Notes: generated by a model from the sequence alone, not told the origin. A stretch of 64,000 nt of DNA from Defluviitaleaceae bacterium (GCA_009781755.1 WQVD01000001.1:1-64000); one strand, 5' to 3'; positions 26,517-35,687 are shown, counted from the first letter of the stretch. Made by a program: numbers and translations.

Positions 26517-27809
26517 GTGCACAACACACTATCTTTCGGCGAAGGCCGCGTGGCCATCGATGTTGGCGCGTCCAGCGGGCGCGTCATGTTGGGGCAGGGG
26601 AGCGCGATACGCGAAATACACCGCTTCCCCAATGAAATCATACAATCGGGCGGTCAACAATGTTGGGATGTTGATGCGCTTGAACGTGAAATCCGCACCG
26701 GTATAGGTAAATGCGGCGTGCCTTTGCGTAGCATTGGCGTTTGCACATGGGGTGTGGATTTTGTTTTGCTTGACGCACACGGCAATCGGTTGGGCAATGC
26801 CGTAGCCTACCGCGACAAACGCACACAAAACATCCGCGATAAAGTACACGCAATCATCCCCGAAGCGGAATTGTACACGAGCACGGGCATGCAGCCCATG
26901 ATTTTTAACACGATTTATCAATTGGCAGCTTTGCAAGAAAGCGCGCCTTTTTTATTAGAGCAAGCGGCGCATTTATTGATGATGCCTGATTATTTTCATT
27001 ATCGTTTGTGTGGGGCGATAACGCAGGAATATACCAATGCCACCACGACGGGTTTGGTAAATGCCCGCACCCGCACATGGGATGGGGAAATGATTGAGCG
27101 CTTGGGTTTGCCCGCGCGGTTGTTTATGCCGTTGACGCAACCGGGCACGGTGATTGGGCAGTACACGCCCGATTGTGCTGTGATTACTCCGGCTACGCAC
27201 GATACGGCATCGGCCGTGGTGGCCGCGATGGACGATGCTATTTATATCAGTTCGGGCACGTGGTCGTTGATGGGGATCAAATTGGCGCAACCCGATACGT
27301 CGGAAGCGGCGCGTATTGCGGGGTTTTCCAACGAAGGCGGCATCGGCGGAAATATCGTTTTTTGCAAGAACATCATGGGTTTATGGATGATACAAGAAGT
27401 GCAACGCGAATTGCGCGCGCAAGGCAACGATTTTACCTTCGCTGCACTGTGCGAAATGGCTGAGGCTGTTGCAATCCCCAGTATAATAGATTGCGAAGAT
27501 ACGCGGTTCTTTTCTCCGGATAGCATGATTGCGCAGTTGCAAGCCGCCTGTGCGGAATCCAAACAGCCCGTGCCGCGCACCCCGGGCGAATTGGCGCGCG
27601 TCGTATATCAAAGTTTGGCGGTGGGATACGCCAATACTGCGCAACAAATCGAGGCGCTAACCGGGCGCAAGTACGGCAAGATCAATATCGTCGGCGGCGG
27701 CGGCAAGGCCAATTTCTTGAATCGCTTAACCGAAGAACACAGCGGGAAAAAGATAATTGCGGGGCCGTATGAAGCCACCGCCATGGGCAATATTTTGGGT
27801 CAAATGTAA
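26517..27809 (+). CDS. FGGY carbohydrate kinase, rhamnulokinase/fuculokinase type
   Basis: 430 residues from a GTG. FGGY ATPase motifs: DVGASSGR (phosphate 1), TWGVDFVLLD, AYRDKRT, PATHDTASAVVA and YISSGTWSLMG (phosphate 2), and IVGGGGKANFLNRL (adenosine). These match rhamnulokinase (RhaB) and the related kinases that Firmicutes use for L-fuculose. It phosphorylates a 1-position hydroxyl of a ketosugar with ATP. The GTG lacks a clear binding site and lies three bases after the upstream stop, so translation is probably coupled; an in-frame GTG twelve codons later is an alternative. A class II aldolase follows after 27 bases. Confidence 0.85.
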   Translation: MHNTLSFGEGRVAIDVGASSGRVMLGQGSAIREIHRFPNEIIQSGGQQCWDVDALEREIRTGIGKCGVPLRSIGVCTWGVDFVLLDAHGNRLGNAVAYRDKRTQNIRDKVHAIIPEAELYTSTGMQPMIFNTIYQLAALQESAPFLLEQAAHLLMMPDYFHYRLCGAITQEYTNATTTGLVNARTRTWDGEMIERLGLPARLFMPLTQPGTVIGQYTPDCAVITPATHDTASAVVAAMDDAIYISSGTWSLMGIKLAQPDTSEAARIAGFSNEGGIGGNIVFCKNIMGLWMIQEVQRELRAQGNDFTFAALCEMAEAVAIPSIIDCEDTRFFSPDSMIAQLQAACAESKQPVPRTPGELARVVYQSLAVGYANTAQQIEALTGRKYGKINIVGGGGKANFLNRLTEEHSGKKIIAGPYEATAMGNILGQM

Positions 27810-27836
27810 TCAACACAGCACTCAGGAGGAATGGCA

Positions 27837-29120
27837 ATGAAATCAAATTATCTGCACCCCGCCGATCAATTGGTGGCCATTATGAATCGGATTTACGAAA
27901 GAGGGCTCACGACGACATCGGGCGGCAACTTATCTATATTGGAGGACAACGGCGACATATGGATAACCCCCAGTGGCATTGACAAAGGTGCGCTGACGCG
28001 GGCAGATATCTGTTGTGTCAAACCCGATGGCACGGTCGAAGGGCTGCACGCGCCGTCGGTGGAATTGCCGTTTCATGCGTTGGTATACAAAAAGCGGCCC
28101 GATATACGCGCAGTTTTGCACGCGCACCCGCCGCACATGGTGGCATTTTCTGTAGCGCGGTGTTTGCCGGCGTTAAATTTGATTGCCAATGCGCGGCAAG
28201 TTTGTGGTAAGTTGGCCATGGCGCCCTACGCGGTGCCCGGCTCGCCGGAGTTGGGCGAAAAAATTGCGGCGGAATTCGTCAAGGGCTTTCATATTGTGGT
28301 CATGGAAAACCACGGGCTGGTTGTGGGCAGCGGCAACTTATTCGATTGCTATTTAAAATTTGAAACGCTGGAGAATACCGCGCAAACGCAAATGCTAGCG
28401 GGCAAGTTGGGCGCATTGCAAGCCTTTGATGAAGATGATTATATAAAATCGCGCCATATTGCACGGCCAGAAAGCTTTGTCGTGGGGTCGCACAACGCGG
28501 AGGAAAATGCCGCCCGCCGCGATATGATTTTTTTCATCCGCCGTGCATACAGGCAGGGCTTGATTGGAGCGGCATCGGGAACATTTTCTGCGCGGTTGTC
28601 CAATGGTCAATTCTTGATCACGCCTGCGGGTGCGGACAGGGCGCATTTGACCGAAGGCGATTTGGTGCTGATGCACGGCGCATGTGCGGAATACGGCAAA
28701 ATGCCCTCGCGTTTGGCAGTATTGCATAAACAAATTTACGACCGTCACCCGCAAATTAATTCGATTATGGGTGCGCAACCACCGCACGCCATGGCCTTTG
28801 CTGTAACAGATGCACCGTTTGATTCGCGTACCATCCCCGAAAGTTACATCATGCTGCGCAACATGAAAAAAACGACATTCCGCAATGTGTATCACGCGCC
28901 GGAAGCAGTAGCAGAGGTGATATCACCCCGCACGCCCGTGGTCATATGCGAAAACAATCAAATATTGGCGACAGGGGCTACGCTCTTGCAAGCTTTCGAC
29001 CGATTGGAAGTGTGCGAGGCCACCGCCAAGGCCATTATAGCGGCCAAGGATATTGGTGCGCTGGTGCGGATATCGGACGAAGAAGTGGCGGATATCGACC
29101 GCGCATTTAAGTTGCCGTAA
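27837..29120 (+). CDS. Tandem class II aldolase/adducin protein (fuculose/rhamnulose-1-phosphate type)
   Basis: 427 residues, double the normal class II aldolase. The first half is complete: TTTSGGNLS, TPSG, HAHPPH (zinc His 95 and 97) and ENHG. The second half keeps the fold (AASGTFSARLSNGQFLITPAG) but the His sites read GAQPPH and ENNQ, so all three zinc ligands are lost and it is probably structural or regulatory. The start at 27837 is seven bases from AGGAGG; an ATG at 27831 is too close. With the kinase it fits deoxysugar breakdown to dihydroxyacetone phosphate and lactaldehyde. Confidence 0.88.
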   Translation: MKSNYLHPADQLVAIMNRIYERGLTTTSGGNLSILEDNGDIWITPSGIDKGALTRADICCVKPDGTVEGLHAPSVELPFHALVYKKRPDIRAVLHAHPPHMVAFSVARCLPALNLIANARQVCGKLAMAPYAVPGSPELGEKIAAEFVKGFHIVVMENHGLVVGSGNLFDCYLKFETLENTAQTQMLAGKLGALQAFDEDDYIKSRHIARPESFVVGSHNAEENAARRDMIFFIRRAYRQGLIGAASGTFSARLSNGQFLITPAGADRAHLTEGDLVLMHGACAEYGKMPSRLAVLHKQIYDRHPQINSIMGAQPPHAMAFAVTDAPFDSRTIPESYIMLRNMKKTTFRNVYHAPEAVAEVISPRTPVVICENNQILATGATLLQAFDRLEVCEATAKAIIAAKDIGALVRISDEEVADIDRAFKLP

Positions 29121-29148
29121 TGTAACGAAAAATTGAACGAACTTCATG

Positions 29149-29180
29149 CAACCGGTTGCAAATTGCAACCGGTTGTTTTT
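29149..29180 (+). terminator. Terminator after the kinase-aldolase operon
   Basis: A perfect 13-bp stem (CAACCGGTTGCAA / TTGCAACCGGTTG) around a single A, followed by TTTTT. It separates the sugar operon from the TetR promoter. Confidence 0.85.
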
Positions 29181-29207
29181 AGTTTACCGATAATATTTCT
29201 GTGGGCG

Positions 29208-29258
29208 TTGACAAAATGACATCCGTGTCATATCATGCGTATATGACGCTGGTGTCAT
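29208..29258 (+). promoter_or_regulatory. Promoter with two TetR-type operators
   Basis: TTGACA (29208) and TATCAT (29231) are spaced by 17 bases. ATGACATCCGTGTCAT (29216-29231) fills the spacer and ATGACGCTGGTGTCAT (29243-29258) lies just downstream. Both are 16-bp inverted repeats with ATGAC/GTCAT arms, 27 bp apart. Binding by the adjacent TetR protein would block RNA polymerase, so autorepression together with the transporter is likely. Confidence 0.8.
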
Positions 29259-29303
29259 TGTCATTTTACAAATGATTTACATACACAAAGAGGAGGGAAC
29301 TGC

Positions 29304-29897
29304 ATGGCGCGTCCGCATATCGAACGCAGGCGAAAGGATAAACAAAAAAAAATCCTTGAGGCGGCGCGCCGTGTTTTTTGCCGCAAGGGATTTTTGGCGG
29401 TCAAGATGCAAGACATTATCGACGAATGCGGCATCAGCCGCGGGGGGATTTATATTTATTACGCATCCGTGGACGAAGTTTTTTTGGACGTGATGCGGCA
29501 GCGCAATGCAGAGGGGATTTCGTCGATTAACAAATCGGTGGAAACGCGCGAGCCGTTTTGGCATGTGCTGGATACGTACATTGCCAAGCAAAAGGAAAGA
29601 TTGGTTCGTTTCGAGAACAGCCTTTTCCGTGCGTACTGTGAATATATCTTCTCGAAGCCGATGGCTGCGGTGCATGCATTCCGCGATTCACAATTGGCGA
29701 ATTTGCGGGGTAGCGTGGAGGCAATTTTGCGCTTGGGCGAGAGCCAGGGCGTGGTGGCGAACGGTGATATCACGCAGTTGGCAATATTTTTTATTGCGGT
29801 GATAGACGGACTAAGCGTGTTGGCGCTAGGTGATGCGCTGACACAGGAAACAATGGACGCGCAATTCGAGTTGTTGCGCAATGTGATTGCACAATAA
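29304..29897 (+). CDS. TetR family transcriptional regulator
   Basis: 197 residues. The N-terminal helix-turn-helix covers residues 15-60 (ILEAARRVFCRKGFLAVKMQDIIDECGISRGGIYIYY). The C-terminal ligand domain has no close relative I recognise. Preceded by a promoter carrying two palindromes and followed after 15 bases by a phosphonate-type transporter, which it probably represses. Inducer unknown. GAGG site upstream of the ATG. Confidence 0.9.
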   Translation: MARPHIERRRKDKQKKILEAARRVFCRKGFLAVKMQDIIDECGISRGGIYIYYASVDEVFLDVMRQRNAEGISSINKSVETREPFWHVLDTYIAKQKERLVRFENSLFRAYCEYIFSKPMAAVHAFRDSQLANLRGSVEAILRLGESQGVVANGDITQLAIFFIAVIDGLSVLALGDALTQETMDAQFELLRNVIAQ

Positions 29898-29912
29898 GGG
29901 AGCGGTTTATAA

Positions 29913-30803
29913 ATGAAAAAAGTCTTGTTGGCAGTATTTTTATTAGTGATGGTTGCGGTGTTGGGCGCATGTGGGCGTGGCGACGATGAAACAGTGCAAT
30001 CGATACGCATTGGTTTGACGGTGGACATGTCCAACCCTGTGGACGGACTGGCGGCCAGCCGTGCCATGGCGCAGGCGCTGGGGGATTTCTTGGGCATGCC
30101 CGTGGTAATGTACGAAGACATCAATTATTTGATCGGCACCGAGGCCATGCGCGGCGGGCATTTAGATATTATGCTGGTGTCAGCGTTCAACTATATTCAT
30201 ACGTCGGCGGCAGTGGATGTGGAAATGCTGGTGAGCCTGCCCATCCGCCCCGGCACGGTAAATAATTCTGTGTTTATTGTATGTGCGACCAACGAGGATA
30301 TTTTTGCGGCAGAGGATATGCGCGGGCGCACAGCGGCTTTTGTGTCGCCCACGAGTACGTCGGGTTTTATTTTTCCGGTGTATTATTTGGTGAGCACGTT
30401 GGGTATCAACCCCGATTTAATCACCAATCCCGGATACTTTTTTGACACAGTGCTATTCACGCAGCGGCATGAAACCAATGTGGACGGCGTATTGTTGGGT
30501 GACTTTGATGTGGCGGGCATTGGCGGTATGTTTATCGAGAACATGGTGGAACGCGGTGAATTGGAAAGTGCCGATGCGGTGCGTATCATCGCCGCCACCG
30601 ACCCTGTACCTAATCCAGCGTACATCATTCGCTCGGCGTTGGACGATGATTTAATTGAACGCATCCGCGAATTTTTCCTGACCTTCGACGACCCCGCATA
30701 TTTTGCTGAAAACTGGGGTGATTCGAATATCCGCTTCACCGCGCCGGATTTGGCGGGTTTTGCTTATGTACGCTCGGTTGTGACTACACTGGGGTTGGAT
30801 TGA
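29913..30803 (+). CDS. PhnD-like substrate-binding lipoprotein
   Basis: 296 residues. Lipoprotein signal with lipobox LGAC (Cys 20). The mature part starts IRIGLTVDMSNP and contains the PhnD-family stretches VVMYEDINYLIGTEAMRGGHLDIMLVS and AFVSPTSTSGFIFP. PhnD proteins bind phosphonate, phosphite or related anions at the cell surface. The ligand here is uncertain because no phosphonate-breakdown genes are nearby. Overlaps the ATPase start by one base. Confidence 0.85.
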   Translation: MKKVLLAVFLLVMVAVLGACGRGDDETVQSIRIGLTVDMSNPVDGLAASRAMAQALGDFLGMPVVMYEDINYLIGTEAMRGGHLDIMLVSAFNYIHTSAAVDVEMLVSLPIRPGTVNNSVFIVCATNEDIFAAEDMRGRTAAFVSPTSTSGFIFPVYYLVSTLGINPDLITNPGYFFDTVLFTQRHETNVDGVLLGDFDVAGIGGMFIENMVERGELESADAVRIIAATDPVPNPAYIIRSALDDDLIERIREFFLTFDDPAYFAENWGDSNIRFTAPDLAGFAYVRSVVTTLGLD

Positions 30804-31543
30804 TGGCACTATTGGAAATCCGCGGACTGGTAAAAAAATTCCCCCAATCGGATGCGGAGGTCTTGCATGGCATAGACCTGAACATAGAAGCGGGGGAATT
30901 TGTCGTAGTCATCGGCCCGTCGGGTGCGGGCAAGACGACGTTGGTGCGTTGCATCAACCGGCTCATCGACCCCACAGCGGGCGAAATATTTTTTGACGGA
31001 CAATTTACGCTAGGGTTGCGGGGCAACCGGTTGCGCAAATTGCGCGCACAAATGGGCATGATTTTCCAAGACTACAATTTAATCTACCGCAGCAATGTGA
31101 TGCAAAATGTTTTGCACGGAAGGCTGGGGCAAATGCCGTTTTATCGATCGGCGTTGGGGTTGTATGCGCGTGATGACTTGCAACAGGCATACGACTTACT
31201 AACCGCCGTGGGGCTAACGGACTTCATGCATGTGAAGGCGCAAACCCTTTCCGGCGGGCAAATGCAACGCGTGGGCATCTGCCGCGCCATGATGCAAAAC
31301 CCCAAGTTGTTGCTGGCCGATGAACCGATTTCGTCACTGGACCCGGCCAGCGCAAAAGTTGTGTTGGATCAAATCAAGTCACTGACCGCCGCACGCGGGT
31401 TGACCAGCATCGTCAATCTGCACCAAGTCGAATTTGCAAAGCAATACGCCAGCCGCATCGTGGGCTTGCGCCGTGGGCAAATCGTATTTGACGGCACGCC
31501 GGATGCATTAACCGGCGATGTGACCAATTATATTTATTCCTAA
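30803..31543 (+). CDS. PhnC-like ABC transporter ATPase
   Basis: 246 residues. Walker A GPSGAGKTT, Q-loop IFQDYNL, signature TLSGGQMQRVGICRAM and Walker B LLLADEPISSLDP, then the switch His in NLHQVEFA. The layout, with a ITYRS-like insert (LIYRSNVMQNVLHGRLG), is that of PhnC. Starts at the ATG overlapping the PhnD stop (TGATG). Energises the fused permease that follows. Confidence 0.92.
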   Translation: MALLEIRGLVKKFPQSDAEVLHGIDLNIEAGEFVVVIGPSGAGKTTLVRCINRLIDPTAGEIFFDGQFTLGLRGNRLRKLRAQMGMIFQDYNLIYRSNVMQNVLHGRLGQMPFYRSALGLYARDDLQQAYDLLTAVGLTDFMHVKAQTLSGGQMQRVGICRAMMQNPKLLLADEPISSLDPASAKVVLDQIKSLTAARGLTSIVNLHQVEFAKQYASRIVGLRRGQIVFDGTPDALTGDVTNYIYS

Positions 31544-31569
31544 GTGATTCCTAAGCGGGAGGCCATGCC

Positions 31570-33171
31570 GTGTACGACGAACGATTTCGCATAAAATTTG
31601 GATTATCTGTTTTCGCCGTAGCCATTGTAGTTGTGGCGTGCTTTTTTTATTTGCGATTAGATGCGATTGCGATTTTTACAGTCGCGCCTGCTTTTTTATC
31701 TTTCATAGCGACGGAATTTATGCCCCCGGCATTGGATAATGCAAGTGCCTTTTTACTTCCCGCTTTATTTACGGTTGCATTTGCGGTGGTGAGCACGTTA
31801 ATTTCGGCGTTTTTTTCATTTATATTTGCATTGATGATGACCGAAGCGATTATGCCGTATTGGACGGTGCGTTTTTCGGTGCGGTTCGTGATGACCTTTG
31901 TACGCAATATACCCGTCGTCATATGGGCGGTAATGATGGTGTTGATTTTTGGCGTTGGATCCATGGTGGGATTGATGGCGTTGATTATGGCAACCACGGG
32001 CTTTCTTTCACGCTCTTATGCGGAAAGCATCAATGAAATAGCCGTGCGCAAGCTGGAGCCTATGCGGGCCAGTGGGGTGGGGAAGCTCGCGATGATACGC
32101 CACGGCTTGCTGCCGGAGTTTGCCCCCGCATGGGTAAATTGGACGTTGTTTTCATTTGAATTAAATGTGCGGGCATCGGCTGTGCTGGGGTTGGTCGGCG
32201 TTGGAATTGGCATGGGGTTGACAATACAAACGCGCCTAACTTTCCGCCGCTTTCAAGACGTTGCGACCATGGTGTTGATATTGATCATTGTGGTGTTGGC
32301 AACAGAATTTATTGCCAATTGGATGCGTAATCGTTTCATGAACAATGTTAACGCAGCTTCGTCCGCTGCTCCGCCAAAAAATAATGTTTTGCGGGTTGTT
32401 CCCTTGCACGCATTAATAAAAAAATGGTTTGCCATCGTGGTTATTGTTTCTGTTTTTGTTCTGTGTATATTTTATATTGATTTGGATGTAGCGCGGTTTG
32501 TTGGGCGGCTGAACCGCGCACCTGATATCTTGCGGCAATTGATGCGAATTGACATAGGAATAATTACAACAGGGCTCCGTCAATTTTCAATTTCGTTTGC
32601 AATGGGGCTGGTGGGGTTGGTGCTGGGCGGATTATTGGCGTTTATGCTTGCTTTTTTGGCAGCAGACAATATCGCTCCATTTAAACCCTTAGCGATGGCT
32701 ATAAAAGGGTTTGTAAGCATTGTCCGCGCTGTTCCTTCGTTAATATTTATCCTCATGATTGTAGCTGCGGTCGGGTTGGGGTACACAGCCGGGGTTGTGG
32801 TCTTAATTTTGTCATCCATGGGTTATTTAACAAAGGCGTTTGTAGGAACCATTGAAGAGCAGCACCGGGGCATTATCACAGCCATGCGCGCCACAGGTGC
32901 AGGCTGGTGGCAAATAGTATTGCATGGGTTGCTGCCCGCCGTTTTGACGGGTTTCTTCGCATGGCTCGCCATCCGTATGGAAACATCCGTAGCCGAATCT
33001 GTAACGCTAGGTGTTGTTGGCGCAGGTGGCATAGGTACATTAATAAGCCGGGCCGAACGCAACAGAGACTTTGCTGCTTTGACGACGTTGATTTTAATTA
33101 TTGTTATATGTATGGCGGCGTTGGAGTGGGGATCGAATTATTTGAGGCGGCGGGTGGTTGCTAGGGGCTAA
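31570..33171 (+). CDS. Fused PhnE-PhnE ABC permease
   Basis: 533 residues carrying two PhnE permease units in one chain, each with about six helices and an EAA-like loop: ESINEIAVRKLEPMRASGVG in the first, GTIEEQHRGIITAMRATGAG in the second. The pair would replace the usual homodimer. Starts with GTG; GGGAGG lies seven bases upstream, while an earlier ATG is out of frame. Ends immediately before a structured repeat. Completes a binding protein-ATPase-permease set. Confidence 0.9.
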   Translation: MYDERFRIKFGLSVFAVAIVVVACFFYLRLDAIAIFTVAPAFLSFIATEFMPPALDNASAFLLPALFTVAFAVVSTLISAFFSFIFALMMTEAIMPYWTVRFSVRFVMTFVRNIPVVIWAVMMVLIFGVGSMVGLMALIMATTGFLSRSYAESINEIAVRKLEPMRASGVGKLAMIRHGLLPEFAPAWVNWTLFSFELNVRASAVLGLVGVGIGMGLTIQTRLTFRRFQDVATMVLILIIVVLATEFIANWMRNRFMNNVNAASSAAPPKNNVLRVVPLHALIKKWFAIVVIVSVFVLCIFYIDLDVARFVGRLNRAPDILRQLMRIDIGIITTGLRQFSISFAMGLVGLVLGGLLAFMLAFLAADNIAPFKPLAMAIKGFVSIVRAVPSLIFILMIVAAVGLGYTAGVVVLILSSMGYLTKAFVGTIEEQHRGIITAMRATGAGWWQIVLHGLLPAVLTGFFAWLAIRMETSVAESVTLGVVGAGGIGTLISRAERNRDFAALTTLILIIVICMAALEWGSNYLRRRVVARG

Positions 33172-33172
33172 G

Positions 33173-33228
33173 GTCAAGACATCCGGGGGTGGCCCCGGAC
33201 GCCGCAAAAAGGGTACGCCCTTCTTGAC
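33173..33228 (+). other. Predicted branched RNA structure after the transporter operon
   Basis: An outer stem GTCAAGA (33173-33179) / TCTTGAC (33222-33228) encloses two hairpins, TCCGGGG-GTGG-CCCCGGA (33182-33199) and AAGGG-TACG-CCCTT (33209-33222), giving a three-way junction right after the permease stop. The intergenic stretch 33172-33402 holds this structure, a terminator and a family 2 repeat, and no gene. Confidence 0.6.
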
Positions 33229-33284
33229 TACCCATATGGCTTCGCCGTCATTCGGTTATGAATAGTGCAAATTAATTGTATAAA

Positions 33285-33309
33285 AAAACCCGCCGAATGG
33301 GCGGGTTTT
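33285..33309. terminator. Terminator shared by the transporter operon and rpmB
   Basis: AAAACCCGCC / GGCGGGTTTT stem with loop GAATG. A run of seven As on the left gives a T tract on the minus strand, so it ends the ribosomal operon as well as the plus-strand operon. Confidence 0.85.
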
Positions 33310-33324
33310 AAATTTAATCGATTC

Positions 33325-33371
33325 ATGATTGAGAGGGGTGCCGGTTAAAGCCTTATTTGGCAACGCCCAAG
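33325..33371 (+). repeat. Family 2 intergenic repeat
   Basis: CATGATTGAGAGGGGTGCCGG...AAAGCCTTATTTGGC...ACGCCCA matches the reverse strand of 21866-21914 over about 47 bases. It is followed by a tail related to family 1 (GGTCTTGAGCTTTTGAC). Confidence 0.75.
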
Positions 33372-33402
33372 GTCTTGAGCTTTTGACCTTAATCCTTTGA
33401 CT

Positions 33403-33606
33403 TTATACCGAGCGCGTAACTAACTTAGAACGCAAACACCTTGTGCACACCTTTGCACGGCGGACGGTGCCGTTCTTTTCTACAATCTGTACACGCTTTA
33501 CGTTTGAGCGCCAGATTTTGTTGGCGCGGCGTGACACTTGGCTACGCGTAATGCTGATGCGGTGGCCGGTTTGGATGGATTTATCACATACTTCACATTT
33601 AGCCAT
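33403..33606 (-). CDS. rpmB: 50S ribosomal protein L28
   Basis: 67 residues, full length, starting MAKCEVCDKS with TGHRISITRSQVSRRANKIWRSN and a second cysteine pair CTRC, so this is the zinc-binding form. GGAGG site. It lies 41 bases after rplA on the same strand, an unusual neighbour; the usual rplJ-rplL pair is absent. Confidence 0.95.
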   Translation of the reverse strand: MAKCEVCDKSIQTGHRISITRSQVSRRANKIWRSNVKRVQIVEKNGTVRRAKVCTRCLRSKLVTRSV

Positions 33607-33624
33607 GGGGAACCTCCAGGAATG

Positions 33625-33643
33625 AATTCTCGAAGAGAATTCG
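33625..33643 (-). promoter_or_regulatory. Stem-loop between rplA and rpmB
   Basis: GAATTCTC / GAGAATTC, eight bp with a three-base loop, without a T tract. It could be a processing or stability element between the two ribosomal protein genes. Confidence 0.45.
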
Positions 33644-33647
33644 TTAT

Positions 33648-34346
33648 TTAGTCATTCACACGCAGGGGATTGATGCGCACGCCCGGACCCATGGTGCTGG
33701 CCAGGGTGATTGAACGCAGGTACGTCCCTTTGGCGGCGGTTGGTTTTGCCTTGATGATCGCACCGATGAGTGTGGTAAAGTTTTCGGCGAGTTTCTCGGT
33801 GCCAAAGCTGACCTTGCCCATGGGTACGTGGATGATGTTGGTGCGGTCAAGGCGGTATTCTATTTTACCCGCTTTTACGTCGGATACGGCTTTGGCTATG
33901 TCGGTGGTTACAGTGCCTGCCTTGGGGTTGGGCATCAAACCCTTGGGACCCAGTAAGCGACCAATGCGGCCAATAAGACCCATCGTGTCCGGCGTGGCAA
34001 TCATAACGTCGAAATCAAACCAGTTTTCCGTTTGGATTTTGTTGATCATTTCTTCTGCGCCTACGTAGTCTGCACCGGCTTGTTCGGCTTCGGTGGCTTT
34101 GTCGCCTTTGGCGATAACGAGCACGCGCAGGTTACGGCCTGTGCCGTGGGGTAATACAACCGTGCCGCGTACTTGCTGGTCGGCATGGCGTGAGTCTACG
34201 CCCAAGCGGATGTGTGCTTCTACGGTGGCGTCAAACTTGGATGTGCTGGTTTTTTGTACAAGTTCGACAGCTTCGTTAACGTCGTATAGTTTCAAGGCCT
34301 CGACCAGTTTTGCGGCCTCTACGTATTTTTTTCCTCTTTTAGCCAT
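33648..34346 (-). CDS. rplA: 50S ribosomal protein L1
   Basis: 232 residues, full length. Recognisable blocks are [30 protein letters not shown] and [13 protein letters not shown]1 forms the stalk at the E site and usually represses its own operon by binding the mRNA leader. Thirteen bases after rplK. Confidence 0.96.
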   Translation of the reverse strand: MAKRGKKYVEAAKLVEALKLYDVNEAVELVQKTSTSKFDATVEAHIRLGVDSRHADQQVRGTVVLPHGTGRNLRVLVIAKGDKATEAEQAGADYVGAEEMINKIQTENWFDFDVMIATPDTMGLIGRIGRLLGPKGLMPNPKAGTVTTDIAKAVSDVKAGKIEYRLDRTNIIHVPMGKVSFGTEKLAENFTTLIGAIIKAKPTAAKGTYLRSITLASTMGPGVRINPLRVND

Positions 34347-34359
34347 TATCTAACCCTCC

Positions 34360-34788
34360 TTAACCTTCCACGACAATGCCCATGCTGCGCGCGGTGCCCG
34401 CAACCATGCTCATGGCCGTTTCAACTGATGCGGCGTTTAAGTCGGGCATTTTGAGCTCGGCTATCTTGCGCACTTCGTCTTGGGAAATGGTGGCGACTTT
34501 GGCGTTGCGGTTGGCTTCGCCGGATGCTTTGTCCAATCCGCAAGCTTTTTTCAGCAGGACGGCCGCGGGGGGTGTCTTGGTGATGAAACTGTAGCTGCGG
34601 TCGGCATACACGGTGATGACTACGGGGATAATCATACCCGCTTGAGACTGTGTGCGCTCGTTAAACTCCTTACAGAAGTTGGGGATTGCCAGCCCGTGTT
34701 GACCCAATGCAGGGCCTACCGGGGGGGCAGGGGTTGCTTTGCCAGCCTGGATTTGCAATTTAATCAAGGCCATGACTTTCTTTGCCAT
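34360..34788 (-). CDS. rplK: 50S ribosomal protein L11
   Basis: 142 residues. Starts [30 protein letters not shown], with the GTARSMG block near the end that contacts 23S rRNA. The start at 34788 has GGAGG; the open frame extends 18 codons upstream into leader sequence. Confidence 0.96.
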   Translation of the reverse strand: MAKKVMALIKLQIQAGKATPAPPVGPALGQHGLAIPNFCKEFNERTQSQAGMIIPVVITVYADRSYSFITKTPPAAVLLKKACGLDKASGEANRNAKVATISQDEVRKIAELKMPDLNAASVETAMSMVAGTARSMGIVVEG

Positions 34789-34859
34789 TCGTTTTCCTCC
34801 TTGTGGTGTTGGCGACGCGTCCATTGCATGCGCATCTCCCACTTATTTATGAAAGATTA

Positions 34860-35435
34860 TTACATGCGTTGTAGCACGTGATAATCCAATTCAACCTGTG
34901 TTTCACGTCCGAATACGCTAAGCGCAATTGTAACGGTTTTCTTGTGGTGATTGACTTCGCGGACGTGGCCGATAGATGATTCGAACGGACCAGCGATGAC
35001 ACGCACCGTTTCGTCCACGTTCAAGTCTAGCTCGAAGTCGGGTACTTCTACGCCCATGGCGATAATTTCTTCATCAGTCAGGGGTACGGGCTTGGATGCG
35101 GGGCCTACAAAGCTGGTTACGCCGCGCGTGTTGCGGATGACGAACCAAGTGTCTTCGTTCATAACCATTTTGAGCAGTACATAACCGGGATAAATCTTGC
35201 GCTTGACGACCTTTTTTTGGCCGTTTTTCATCTCCAGCATTTCTTGCTCGGGTACGACGATTTGGATGATAACATCATGCAAGCCGCGGGTTTCAACGAT
35301 TTTCTCAATGTTGGCTTTTACTTTGTTTTCGTAGCCGGAATAGGTGTGTACGACGTACCACTTTGCATCGGGGTGTATCGCCTCGACCAATTCCTCCGGG
35401 ATAATGTCGGGATTGATTTGTACAGTATCACTCAT
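34860..35435 (-). CDS. nusG: Transcription termination/antitermination factor NusG
   Basis: 191 residues. NGN domain with WYVVHTYSGYENKVKANIE, KRKIYPGYVLL and RNTRGVTSFVG; C-terminal KOW motif VRVIAGPF. Binds RNA polymerase and Rho or ribosome. Starts four bases after secE ends. Confidence 0.96.
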   Translation of the reverse strand: MSDTVQINPDIIPEELVEAIHPDAKWYVVHTYSGYENKVKANIEKIVETRGLHDVIIQIVVPEQEMLEMKNGQKKVVKRKIYPGYVLLKMVMNEDTWFVIRNTRGVTSFVGPASKPVPLTDEEIIAMGVEVPDFELDLNVDETVRVIAGPFESSIGHVREVNHHKKTVTIALSVFGRETQVELDYHVLQRM

Positions 35436-35439
35436 GCCA

Positions 35440-35676
35440 CTAACCTAAGAAAAACAAAATGAAGTTGCGCAAACCAAAGCTGAAAACACCGTCCAAAGTG
35501 GCAATGTAAGCACCAAAAAGAAGCGACACGACAATAACCGTTATCGTGTGTTTAATCAGCACTTGATTGGACGGCCATACAATGCGGCGGAATTCCGCTT
35601 TGTAATCATAAAAAGTGCTTGTAACCGGATCAGGAGCAGATGATTCATGTTTTTCTTTCTTTTTATCTTCGTTCAT
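35440..35676 (-). CDS. secE: Preprotein translocase subunit SecE
   Basis: 78 residues: a charged N-terminus, EFRRIVWPS (family signature) and one membrane helix (about residues 45-65). Stabilises SecY. Position between rpmG and nusG is the standard bacterial order. Confidence 0.94.
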   Translation of the reverse strand: MNEDKKKEKHESSAPDPVTSTFYDYKAEFRRIVWPSNQVLIKHTITVIVVSLLFGAYIATLDGVFSFGLRNFILFFLG

Positions 35677-35687
35677 GTCCTGCCTCC

